Assembly (NCBI RefSeq): GCF_001545155.1
Contig: NZ_CP014226.1
Location: 1,834,191 to 1,898,190 of the forward strand
DNA length: 64,000 nt
DNA from: Halomonas chromatireducens
GTDB lineage: Bacteria > Pseudomonadota > Gammaproteobacteria > Pseudomonadales > Halomonadaceae
Direction of reading: 5' to 3'
Translations under genes and position numbers: made by a program
Shown here: in pieces, positions 39,790 through 47,508 of the stretch
Layout of the letters: each line of letters begins with the position of its first letter
Numbering within the stretch: the first letter of the stretch is position 1
The notes under the pieces: generated by a model
The model's database searches: none
The model's input: the letters and a program-made list of their open reading frames with translations, nothing else
What the model was told of the DNA's origin: nothing

Positions 39790-40413
39790 TCAGTCAGGCG
39801 AGCGCGTGTTCAGGCGTTCCAGGATATCGATGACGCTGTCGGCCACCTCGGCAATACGCTGGCTGCGATCCATGGCGAGCTTGCGCAGCATGCGATAGGC
39901 CTGCTCCTCGTCGCAGTCCTGATGCTTCATCAACAGCCCCTTGGCGCGTTCGATGCGCTTGCGCTCGGTGAGCTGGTTGCGGGTCTTCTCCAGTTCGCGG
40001 CGCATGGACTGGAAGGCATCGAAGCGGGCAATCGCCACCTCGATGATCGCCTTGACCCGGCCGGGAATCAGGCCGTCGACCACGTAGGCGCTGACGCCGA
40101 CCTTGAGGGCGGCCTGGAGGATGTCCGGGTCGTGCTGGTCGGCGAAGAAGACCACCGGGCGCGGGTTCTCGCGGTTGAGCAGCGCCATGCTGTCCAGGGT
40201 GTCGCGGTCGGGGGATTCCATGTCGATGATCACCACGTCGGGCTGGTGCCGGGCGACCATCTCGTTGAGGCTCGCCGGGCTCGTCAGGCGGCAGACCACA
40301 CGGTGTCCATCGGCGACCAGGGCCTCCTCGACCATGGCCGCGCGCACGACTTCATCATCAACCAGCAGCACATTCAGCGGTGGGGGCATGGCAGTCTCGC
40401 TAGTCACTTGCAT
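39790..40413 (-). CDS. nasT: ANTAR-domain transcription antiterminator NasT
   Basis: A 207-residue response-regulator-like protein: an N-terminal receiver (NVLLVDDEVVRAAMVEEAL; VVIIDMESPDRDTL with the Asp) and a C-terminal ANTAR RNA-binding domain (RIERAKGLLMKHQDCDEEQA, then AYRMLRKLAMDRSQRIAEVA). It binds hairpins in nas leader RNA and prevents termination when nitrate or nitrite is present. The ATG at 40413 is used here; an ATG eight codons later (40389) is an alternative, since neither has a strong ribosome site. It is divergent from nasA. Confidence 0.9.
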   Translation of the reverse strand: MQVTSETAMPPPLNVLLVDDEVVRAAMVEEALVADGHRVVCRLTSPASLNEMVARHQPDVVIIDMESPDRDTLDSMALLNRENPRPVVFFADQHDPDILQAALKVGVSAYVVDGLIPGRVKAIIEVAIARFDAFQSMRRELEKTRNQLTERKRIERAKGLLMKHQDCDEEQAYRMLRKLAMDRSQRIAEVADSVIDILERLNTRSPD

Positions 40414-40538
40414 CTCTACGCTGCGATGCAAAATACATTCCAGATATTGCAACTCCGCGGCACGCCAAGTCCTGCGGGCCGGGTCTTGACGGCCTGGCGC
40501 TGTGTCTGGCGATTATTCGGTCCGATGCGCGGCGTTTC

Positions 40539-40555
40539 GGCACTACCGTGGTGCA
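40539..40555. promoter_or_regulatory. NtrC-binding-type enhancer site (nasA)
   Basis: GGCACTACCGTGGTGCA matches the NtrC consensus TGCACYANNNTGGTGCA at all but the first base. Its centre is 108 bases upstream of the -24 element of the nasA promoter, a normal enhancer distance. Confidence 0.75.
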
Positions 40556-40653
40556 GCATGGCAGTTGGGGTGAGAGATCCTGGGGCAGTGGCTCGATGTC
40601 AGGAACGATAGAAGGCCATCAGGGAGCCGGAATACTGGCAGATGCCGTTCGCC

Positions 40654-40670
40654 TGGCACAAAGATTGCTT
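40654..40670 (+). promoter_or_regulatory. nasA: Sigma-54 promoter of nasA
   Basis: TGGCAC at 40654-40659 and TTGCTT at 40665-40670, five bases apart, match the sigma-54 consensus fully, including GG at -24 and GC at -12. Transcription is expected to start near 40680, leaving a leader of about 139 bases before the nasA ATG. Confidence 0.85.
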
Positions 40671-40686
40671 CATCCTGTATAGAAAA

Positions 40687-40702
40687 TGCTCAACGCTGGG
40701 CA
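40687..40702 (+). promoter_or_regulatory. Hexaloop hairpin in nasA leader, candidate NasT target
   Basis: TGCTC-AACGCT-GGGCA: a five-pair stem (one G-U) with a six-base loop with A at position 1 and G at position 4, as in ANTAR targets. It begins about seven bases after the predicted start of transcription. The second hairpin usual in such leaders was not resolved with confidence. Confidence 0.55.
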
Positions 40703-40740
40703 AAGCAGCAAGAGGCGCCCACCGCGCTTCATCGGCAACG

Positions 40741-40783
40741 ACGCCCACCCGCCGTCTCTGCTACAGAGTCGGCGGGTGGGCGT
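40741..40783 (+). terminator. Leader terminator (attenuator) of nasA
   Basis: Arms acgcccacccgccg and cggcgggtgggcgt are perfectly complementary over 14 bases, with a further ctctg/cagag stem inside, followed by ttgcatttt. It is placed 36 bases before the nasA start codon and should stop transcription unless NasT acts. Confidence 0.9.
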
Positions 40784-40818
40784 TTGCATTTTGCGAACAT
40801 GCGTTACAGGAGATCGTC

Positions 40819-43602
40819 ATGCACCAGGCTCTAACCACTTGCCCCTACTGCGGTGTTGGCTGCGGCGTGCAGGCGGAAGTCGACGGCGAGCGCATCATCG
40901 GCGTCAGCGGTGACAGCACGCATCCGGCGAATTTCGGGCGGCTCTGCGTCAAGGGTTCGGCGCTGCACGAGACCCTGGGTGAGCATGGCCGGCTGACGCG
41001 TCCCCGGGTCGACGGCGTGGAGGTGGACTGGGACACGGCACTGGATGCCGTGGCCGACAGGCTTCAGGCCACACGCCGCGACCATGGCAACCATGCCGTG
41101 GCGGCCTACCTCTCGGGTCAGCTGCTCACCGAGGACTATTACGTTGCCAACAAGCTGTTCAAGGGCTTCCTGGGGACGCCGCACCTGGACACCAACTCGC
41201 GGCTCTGCATGGCCTCGGCGGTGGCGGCCTACAAGCGCGCCTTCGGCGCCGACGCCGTGCCCTGCAACTACGAGGACCTGGAGGAGGCGGAGCTGGTGGT
41301 GCTGGTGGGGTCGAACCTGGCCTGGAACCATCCGGTGCTGTATCAGCGCATCAAGGCGGCCAAGCAGATCAATCCGCTGATGCGGGTGGTGGTGATCGAC
41401 CCCAGGGTCACCGATAGCTGCGAGATCGCCGACCTCTATCTCGGCCTCGCGCCCGGCAGCGATGCGCGGCTGTTCAATGGCCTGCTGGCCTGGATGGACG
41501 ACCGTTCCAAGCTGGACCGGGTCTACCTGGAGAAGCACACCCTGGGCATGGAAGAGGCCCTGGCGGCGGCCCGCGAGGACGACACCTCGCTGGAGGCCAT
41601 TGCCGCCGACTGCGATGTGGACCCGGAGCGGCTGGAAACCTTCTTCTACTGGTTCTCAAGCCACCTCCACGTGGTGACGCTCTACTCCCAGGGCGTCAAC
41701 CAGTCCTCCAGCGGCACCGACAAGTGCAACGCCATCATCAATTGCCATCTGGCCGGCGGCAAGATCGGCCTGCCGGGGGCGGGGCCCTTCTCGATCACCG
41801 GCCAGCCCAACGCCATGGGCGGCCGCGAAGTGGGCGGGTTGGCCAACCAGCTGGCCGCGCACATGGACTACCATACGCCGGACGCCCTCGAACGGGTCAC
41901 GCGCTTCTGGACGACAGAATCGCTCGAGCCCACCCTGCCCGACGCGCCAGGCCACAAGGCGGTGGAGCTGTTCGAGGCCATCGAGCGGGGCGAGGTTCAG
42001 GCGGTGTGGATCATGGCCACCAACCCGGTGGTGAGCCTGCCGGATGCCAACCGCGTGCGGGCGGCCCTGGCCAAGTGTCCGCTGGTGATCGTCTCCGAAT
42101 GCATGGCCGACACCGATTTGCTCCCCTTTGCCGATATCGTGCTGCCGGCCTCGAGCTGGTCCGAGAAGGATGGCACCGTGACCAACTCCGAGCGGCGTAT
42201 CTCCCGCCAGCGCGGGCTGCTGCCGCCCCCGGGGGAGGCCCGTCACGACTGGTGGATCATCGGCGAGGTGGCCAGGCGGCTCGGTTTCGGCGAAGCCTTT
42301 GCCTATGAACACCCCAGCGAGATCTTCGACGAGCATGCCCGGCTCTCCGGCTTCGAGAATGGTGAAGGCCCCGGCGAGGGCCGCCGGCTGTTCGATATCT
42401 CCGGCCTGACCGGGCTCGACCGCGACGCCTATGATGCCCTGGCGCCGATCCAGTGGCCGGTGACGCGGGGTGCGCCGAGCGGCACGGCGAGGCTGTTCGA
42501 GGATGGGCGCTTTGCCACCCCGGATGGCAAGGCGCGACTGATTGCGGTACACCCACGGGGGCCAGAGCAGGCCCTGAGCGAGGTTCGTCCGCTAAGGCTC
42601 AATACCGGCAGGGTGCGTGATCAGTGGCACACCATGACCCGCACCGGCCGTGCGCCACGGCTGATGAATCACCGCAGCGAACCCTTCATCGAGCTCCATC
42701 CCGACGATGCGCACCACTACGGTATCGATGACAAGGCGCTGGCGCGGCTGGAGGGAGCGGGTGGGGACTATGTGGGGCGCGTGCGGGTATCCAAGGCGCA
42801 GCGGCGTGGCGAAGTGTTCGTGCCCATGCACTGGACCGGCCGGTTCAGCGGTGCTGCCCGCATGGGCAGCCTGCTGGCGCCCCATTGCGATCCTGTTTCC
42901 GGTCAGCCGGAATCGAAGCACGGGGCCGTGTCGATAGCGCCGCTGGCGCCGAGCTGGCAAGCTACGCTGATAGTAGCCGACGACCTGGCGCTGGATGCGG
43001 CATGGTGCGACAGTTCGCGCTACTGGGCTCGTATACCGCTATCCGACTGTCAGCGCTGGCAGTTGGCAGGCGGCAAGAGAGGTAATGACATGCCCGACTG
43101 GCAGGCCTGGCTGGCCGAGCATCTGCCGGTGGCGCCGACGCTTTGGTGCGAGGACCCGGGCGATGGTCGCCTGCGTGCTGCGGGCATCGCCGATGGCAAG
43201 CTGCGCTGGTGGTTGATGGTAGGCCCCCCCGGCGAGCTGCCCGGCATTGCCTGGCTCGATGAGCGCTTCCAGGAGGCCGCGCGGGGTGAACGCCTGGATG
43301 CGGCGCGGCAGCGGCGGCTGCTGGCCGGCTGTGACGATGGTGCCGCCGACAGCGGACCTGTCGTGTGCAGTTGCCATCAGGTGGGCCAGAGTACCATTCG
43401 CCATGCCATTCGCAGTGGTGACGACAGCGTCGAGGCGCTGGGTGCCCGATTGGCCTGCGGCACCCAGTGTGGCAGCTGCATTCCCGAGTTGAAGTCCCTG
43501 ATTGAAGAAGCAAGAGCGGAAGGAAATGCCCAAGAAGGTGCCGACGAGGAGAGGGCCCATGCGAGCGCTGAGCCGAAGTCTGAAAACGTTACTATCGCGT
43601 GA
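40819..43602 (+). CDS. nasA: Assimilatory nitrate reductase catalytic subunit with C-terminal BFD domain
   Basis: Cytoplasmic molybdenum bis-MGD nitrate reductase, 927 residues. The N-terminal [4Fe-4S] cysteines are C8, C11, C15 and C43 (CPYCGVGC, RLCVKG). The molybdopterin oxidoreductase core follows (ASAVAAYKRAFGADAVPCNY, QGVNQSSSGTDKCNAIINCH) and a dinucleotide-binding domain near 640-750. The tail carries a BFD-type [2Fe-2S] domain (C850, C852, C880/C884/C887), which lets it take electrons from a separate flavoprotein. The ATG at 40819 has aggagatcg upstream; the open frame to the left is the leader region and is not translated. The methyltransferase gene overlaps its end. Confidence 0.95.
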   Translation: MHQALTTCPYCGVGCGVQAEVDGERIIGVSGDSTHPANFGRLCVKGSALHETLGEHGRLTRPRVDGVEVDWDTALDAVADRLQATRRDHGNHAVAAYLSGQLLTEDYYVANKLFKGFLGTPHLDTNSRLCMASAVAAYKRAFGADAVPCNYEDLEEAELVVLVGSNLAWNHPVLYQRIKAAKQINPLMRVVVIDPRVTDSCEIADLYLGLAPGSDARLFNGLLAWMDDRSKLDRVYLEKHTLGMEEALAAAREDDTSLEAIAADCDVDPERLETFFYWFSSHLHVVTLYSQGVNQSSSGTDKCNAIINCHLAGGKIGLPGAGPFSITGQPNAMGGREVGGLANQLAAHMDYHTPDALERVTRFWTTESLEPTLPDAPGHKAVELFEAIERGEVQAVWIMATNPVVSLPDANRVRAALAKCPLVIVSECMADTDLLPFADIVLPASSWSEKDGTVTNSERRISRQRGLLPPPGEARHDWWIIGEVARRLGFGEAFAYEHPSEIFDEHARLSGFENGEGPGEGRRLFDISGLTGLDRDAYDALAPIQWPVTRGAPSGTARLFEDGRFATPDGKARLIAVHPRGPEQALSEVRPLRLNTGRVRDQWHTMTRTGRAPRLMNHRSEPFIELHPDDAHHYGIDDKALARLEGAGGDYVGRVRVSKAQRRGEVFVPMHWTGRFSGAARMGSLLAPHCDPVSGQPESKHGAVSIAPLAPSWQATLIVADDLALDAAWCDSSRYWARIPLSDCQRWQLAGGKRGNDMPDWQAWLAEHLPVAPTLWCEDPGDGRLRAAGIADGKLRWWLMVGPPGELPGIAWLDERFQEAARGERLDAARQRRLLAGCDDGAADSGPVVCSCHQVGQSTIRHAIRSGDDSVEALGARLACGTQCGSCIPELKSLIEEARAEGNAQEGADEERAHASAEPKSENVTIA

Positions 43603-44473
43603 TGCCTTGAACGCGGGTTTGGCACGCTTTGGCCTCGGTCGCTCTTTCCGCTGCCTGGGAGACGCCAGGGAGTGTGGCAGCATGCCCTCCCTGGCGCTGC
43701 GCGGCGGTTGCCAGCCGGGGCGTGTCTACCTGGTGGGTGCCGGGAGCGGCGACGTGGAGCTATTGACGCTGAAGGCCGCCCGTCTGCTGCAGCAGGCCGA
43801 CGCCATCGTCTACGACCGCCTGATCGGCGATGAGGTACTGTCGCTGATTCCCCCCGGACGGGAACGCTACTATGTGGGCAAGGCGCGGGGTCATCACAGC
43901 GTACCTCAGGCCGAGATCGGTGAGCTGATGGTCAAGCTGGCGGGGCAGGGCAAGTCGGTGGTGCGCCTGAAAGGCGGTGATCCCGGCATCTTCGGGCGCA
44001 TGGGTGAAGAGCTTGCCGCCCTGGCCGAGGCCAATGTGCCCGCCGAGATCGTACCCGGTATCACGGCGGCGTCGGCGGCCGCCGCCGGCATGGGTATCCC
44101 GCTGACCGATCGCGGCCACGCCCAGCAGGTGCGCTTCATCACCGCCCAACTGTGCCGCGAGGGTGGCGAGCCCGACTGGGGCGATCTGGCCCGGCGGGAC
44201 GAGACCCTTATCTTCTATATGGGCCTCTCCAAGGTGGAAACCATCTGTTCCGGTTTGCGCCTGGCAGGGCTGCCCGATGACTGGCCGATCATGCTGGTCG
44301 CCAACGCCAGCCATGCCGACCAGCAGGCGCTCACCGGCACCTTGGCGGATATGCCGGCGAAACTGGCGGCGCAGCCCTTGCCTTCGCCCTGCCTGATCGT
44401 GGTGGGCAGCGTGGTGAGCCTGGTCGCCAGCAGCCTCGCGGCGGCAAAGTCGCTGAACGAAACATCCTCCTGA
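43559..44473 (+). CDS. cobA: Uroporphyrinogen-III C-methyltransferase (sirohaem synthesis)
   Basis: SAM-dependent methyltransferase making precorrin-2, the precursor of the sirohaem used by NirB. The enzyme core starts near residue 55 (GRVYLVGAGSGDVELLTLKA), then LKGGDPGIFGRMGEE, EIVPGITAASAAAAGMGIPL and TLIFYMGLSKVETI, all typical of CobA/CysG-C. The ATG at 43559 follows gaggagagg and overlaps nasA by 44 bases; it gives 304 residues with about 50 extra N-terminal ones rich in Arg and Leu. A start near 43682 would give the bare domain. Linked to nasA, so it is co-induced with nitrate assimilation. Confidence 0.88.
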   Translation: MRALSRSLKTLLSRDALNAGLARFGLGRSFRCLGDARECGSMPSLALRGGCQPGRVYLVGAGSGDVELLTLKAARLLQQADAIVYDRLIGDEVLSLIPPGRERYYVGKARGHHSVPQAEIGELMVKLAGQGKSVVRLKGGDPGIFGRMGEELAALAEANVPAEIVPGITAASAAAAGMGIPLTDRGHAQQVRFITAQLCREGGEPDWGDLARRDETLIFYMGLSKVETICSGLRLAGLPDDWPIMLVANASHADQQALTGTLADMPAKLAAQPLPSPCLIVVGSVVSLVASSLAAAKSLNETSS

Positions 44474-44557
44474 TCTGCTAGTCTCAGGGGTGTGCCATGC
44501 TTGATCGGGCCACGCTTGGTCTGGTCAGGCGGGCGCGCCACTCAACCGGAGATGATG

Positions 44558-44695
44558 ATGAAGAAAGTCAGGATTCGTGACAACGCGCTGAAGGCACAGA
44601 TGCGTACGCCGATGTTCCGCACGCAACAGCAGAAGCCCAAGAAGGGCAAGGGGAGCTACTCCCGCAAGAGGCGGGAGTATCGCCAAGCGGCCTGA
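44558..44695 (+). CDS. arfA: Alternative ribosome-rescue factor ArfA
   Basis: A 45-residue basic protein that frees ribosomes stalled on messages without a stop codon by recruiting release factor 2. IRDNALKAQMRTPMFR near the start corresponds to the conserved DNAL...DPLFR of ArfA, and KPKKGKGSYSRKRR to the KGKGSY element that enters the mRNA channel. It lacks the hydrophobic tail that destabilises full-length Escherichia coli ArfA. Three ATG codons stand in a row (44552, 44555, 44558); the last is six bases from ggag. A perfect hairpin lies in the coding sequence just after the KGKGSY codons. Confidence 0.85.
   Translation: MKKVRIRDNALKAQMRTPMFRTQQQKPKKGKGSYSRKRREYRQAA
44657..44679 (+). promoter_or_regulatory. 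Hairpin inside arfA coding sequence
   Basis: Arms tactcccgc and gcgggagta, nine perfect pairs around aagag, lie inside arfA at the same place where the Escherichia coli gene has an RNase III/terminator hairpin that produces stop-less mRNA and so ties ArfA to failure of tmRNA. Confidence 0.7.
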
Positions 44696-44757
44696 GTGGC
44701 TGTTTCGCAATACTTCCATCAGGGCAGGATGCCTGACACCTACAGCAGGGAGCTGAC

Positions 44758-45807
44758 ATGGATGATGGGCTGGGTAATCTCTCACTGTTTACGCGCAGGG
44801 TACTGATCGCGGTGGGGCTGGTCGCTCTGGTGGCGATCCTGCTTTACTTTGCTGGTCAACTGATCGATGTTTTGCTGCTGGTGTTCGCCGGCATACTCGT
44901 GGCGGTTTCCATCGATGGTGTCTCCCAGCTTGTGGCTCGCTACCTGCCGCTGTCGCGCTTCTGGACGCTTTCCCTCGCCTTTGTCCTGATCCTGCTTCTG
45001 TCCGTGGTGCTAGGTTTTGTGATTGGGCCCCCCATGAAGGAGCAGCTGCCGCAGCTGATTCAGCAGCTACCGGAGGCGCTGCAGGAGCTGGCGGTCACGC
45101 TATTGGAGCTGCCGGGTATCGAAGCGGCGCTCAAGGAAGTGGAGGAGCCGGGACAGCTCATCAATCCGCTGCTGGAGCAGTTCACCGCGCTCTTCACTTC
45201 CACTTTCGGTGCCATCGCCAGCTTCTTCCTGATCCTGTTGATCGGTTTCTACCTGGTGCTGAGCCCTTCCATGTACCTGGGCAACATGCTGCTGCTGTTT
45301 CCACCGGCCCGTCGCGGGCGCTGGCGGGAAGTCCTTGCCATCCAGGGCAGGGCCCTGCGCCTGTGGCTGCTGAGCCGTCTTATCTCCATGCTCTTCGTCG
45401 GCATCTCTATCAGTATTGGCTTGTATTTCATGGACGTGCCCATGGCCGGCGCCTTGGGCTTGATTGCCGGCCTGCTCACCTTCATTCCCTATCTGGGGCC
45501 GATACTGGGCATGATCCCCACCGTGCTGATCGCTTTTCTGACGTCACCCGAGCTGGCGCTCTATGCCATCATTCTCTATTTCATCGTGGAAACTCTGGAG
45601 TCGAACGTGGTCATGCCCATTGCCGCCAAGGGAGTGGTACGGCTGCCGCCGGCCTATACCGTCATCGTGCAGCTCGCCGGCGCGGCGGTTGCCGGCCTGG
45701 CCGGCGTTATACTGGCAACGCCACTCGCCGTGGTAGCGGTGGTTGCCATCCAGATGCTCTATATCGAGGATGTGCTGGGCGATAAAGTCGACGTGCTAGG
45801 AAAATGA
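44758..45807 (+). CDS. AI-2E family (PerM-like) membrane transporter
   Basis: A 349-residue inner-membrane protein with seven to eight predicted helices, beginning RRVLIAVGLVALVAILLYFA. It has the typical loop of amphipathic helices (MKEQLPQLIQQLPEALQELA) and conserved GLLTFIPYLGPILGMIPTVL with PPAYTVIVQLAGAAVAGLAG at the end. The family contains the E. coli autoinducer-2 exporter TqsA and Na+/H+ antiporters; substrate here is unknown. It has an independent start with a weak ribosome site (aggga) and no clear operon partner. Confidence 0.85.
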   Translation: MDDGLGNLSLFTRRVLIAVGLVALVAILLYFAGQLIDVLLLVFAGILVAVSIDGVSQLVARYLPLSRFWTLSLAFVLILLLSVVLGFVIGPPMKEQLPQLIQQLPEALQELAVTLLELPGIEAALKEVEEPGQLINPLLEQFTALFTSTFGAIASFFLILLIGFYLVLSPSMYLGNMLLLFPPARRGRWREVLAIQGRALRLWLLSRLISMLFVGISISIGLYFMDVPMAGALGLIAGLLTFIPYLGPILGMIPTVLIAFLTSPELALYAIILYFIVETLESNVVMPIAAKGVVRLPPAYTVIVQLAGAAVAGLAGVILATPLAVVAVVAIQMLYIEDVLGDKVDVLGK

Positions 45808-45944
45808 TCGAACGTGTTGATGGCTTTGATGCGGTATCCCCCCAGGTAAAGCCTTATGCTTGACGGCGGTCGGCGTGAAGGGCCGGTTTGTAAGTAGTGT
45901 GGAATGGTCACGACCTTGCAAATCACCGGGGGGCAACCGCTGCA

Positions 45945-46532
45945 ATGACAACGCGTATCCTGATTCTCCAGGGGCATCCCGATGCCGGTGGAGCTCATCT
46001 TTGCCACTCTCTGGCCGAGCACTACCGTGCAGGTGCGGAATCCCATGGACATGAGGTACGGGTGGTCGATATCGGCGAACTCGACTTTCCCTTGCTGCGT
46101 AGCCAGAAGGCATGGAAGGAGGAGCCACTCCCGGCTGCCTTGCAGGAGGCACAGGATGCCATTGCCTGGTGTCGGCATCTGGTGCTGTTTTTCCCGCTTT
46201 GGCTCGCTGACATGCCTGCGCTTGTGAAAGCCTTCCTTGAACAGGTTATGCGCCCTGGCTTCGCCTTCGAGTACGTGGAGGGCAATCCGCTGGGAAAGAA
46301 ACGGTTGTCTGGCCGATCGGTGCGGCTGGTTGTCACCATGGGCATGCCTGCACTGGTCTATCGACATATCTACCGTGCGCATAGCATCAAGTCATTGGAA
46401 CGCAATGTGCTCGGTTTCGTTGGCTTCTCCCCGGTTCACGAAACCCTGATCGGCAGAGTTGAGTCGATGAGTGAACAGGGGCGTGCGAAATGGTTTCGCA
46501 AGATGCATGAGTATGGCGCCGACGCGGAGTAG
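45945..46532 (+). CDS. Flavodoxin-fold NAD(P)H dehydrogenase (quinone)
   Basis: A 195-residue protein of the flavodoxin_2 family (MdaB/KefF/NQO1-like). It opens RILILQGHPDAGGAHLCHSL, has the flavin-binding HLVLFFPLWLADMPALVKAF and VVTMGMPALVYR, and the usual FLEQVMRPGFAFEY loop. Such enzymes reduce quinones by two electrons and lower oxidative stress. The ATG at 45945 is used since the upstream part does not fit the family. It stands alone, 104 bases before kynA, which may be read from the same transcript. Confidence 0.85.
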   Translation: MTTRILILQGHPDAGGAHLCHSLAEHYRAGAESHGHEVRVVDIGELDFPLLRSQKAWKEEPLPAALQEAQDAIAWCRHLVLFFPLWLADMPALVKAFLEQVMRPGFAFEYVEGNPLGKKRLSGRSVRLVVTMGMPALVYRHIYRAHSIKSLERNVLGFVGFSPVHETLIGRVESMSEQGRAKWFRKMHEYGADAE

Positions 46533-46636
46533 GGTGATAGGCGGCATCGAATTTTTGGGCACTGGCGGTCTGCGTGGACTGGCAATACCATGGGGGGACA
46601 GCCAATACCGCAGCGTGAGCAGGGAGTGCCCGAAGT

Positions 46637-47494
46637 ATGGCCAATCGAGATGCCCGTTCGCCGGAAGGCCGGACGGTGGAGTTGGACGGTGAAGGGGTCC
46701 ACTGGGACCAGGACATCAGTTATGGGCAGTACCTGCAGTTGGAGCCGCTGCTCGCCTGTCAGCAGCGGCGTTCCGATCAGCACGATGAGATGTTGTTCAT
46801 CGTCATCCATCAGGTTTCCGAATTGTGGCTCAAGCAGTGTCTGCATGAAGCCCATGCCGCAGCGGCGCACATTGCTGAAGAGAAGCTCGCGCCCGCTTTC
46901 AAGATGCTATCGCGGGTCGCTCGCATCCAGGAACAGATGATTCATGCCTGGGAGGTGCTGGTCACCATGACGCCGGCGGACTATGCCAGCTTTCGCGACA
47001 GCCTGGGCCAGAGTTCGGGGTTTCAGTCCTATCAGTACCGGGAACTGGAGTTCCTGCTCGGCAACAAGAATCCCAGGCTGGTCGAAGTCCACCGCGGTCA
47101 TCCTCAGCATTACCGGCGGCTGAACGAGGTTCTCACTGCGCCCAGCCTCTACGACATCAGCCTGCAGCTGTTGGAGCGTCGCGGTTTCTCACTTCCCCGC
47201 GGCTGCATCGACCGCGACTGGTCGCAGCCCTACCAGCCCTGTGATGCGGTGGAGCAGGCCTGGGCCAGGATCTATCGCGAGCCGGAAGCACATTGGGATC
47301 TCTATGAGCTGGCCGAGAAGCTCGTCGATACCGAGTACAATTTTCACAAGTGGCGCTTCAGCCATATGAAGACGGTGGAGCGCATCATCGGCTACAAGCC
47401 TGGCACCGGCGGCACGGGCGGTGTCTCTTTCCTGGTCAAGGCCCTGGACCTGCAGTTCTTCCCCGAACTGTGGTCGGTGAGGACCAGCATGTGA
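46637..47494 (+). CDS. kynA: Tryptophan 2,3-dioxygenase KynA
   Basis: Haem enzyme opening the indole ring of L-tryptophan to N-formylkynurenine. The 285-residue protein matches bacterial TDO: YLQLEPLLACQQ, EMLFIVIHQVSELWLKQC with the active-site His, FQSYQYRELEFLLGNKN, and EYNFHKWRFSHMKTVERIIG with the proximal haem His, followed by GTGGTGGVSFL. It is followed closely by kynU (14 bases) as a degradation unit. kynB (formamidase) is not in the window. Confidence 0.96.
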   Translation: MANRDARSPEGRTVELDGEGVHWDQDISYGQYLQLEPLLACQQRRSDQHDEMLFIVIHQVSELWLKQCLHEAHAAAAHIAEEKLAPAFKMLSRVARIQEQMIHAWEVLVTMTPADYASFRDSLGQSSGFQSYQYRELEFLLGNKNPRLVEVHRGHPQHYRRLNEVLTAPSLYDISLQLLERRGFSLPRGCIDRDWSQPYQPCDAVEQAWARIYREPEAHWDLYELAEKLVDTEYNFHKWRFSHMKTVERIIGYKPGTGGTGGVSFLVKALDLQFFPELWSVRTSM

Positions 47495-47508
47495 GGAGCC
47501 TCGAGCCC

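Noticed and set aside
40642..40818. Upstream extension of the nasA frame
   Set aside because: It starts before the sigma-54 promoter and crosses the leader terminator; the cofactor cysteines begin directly after the ATG at 40819.
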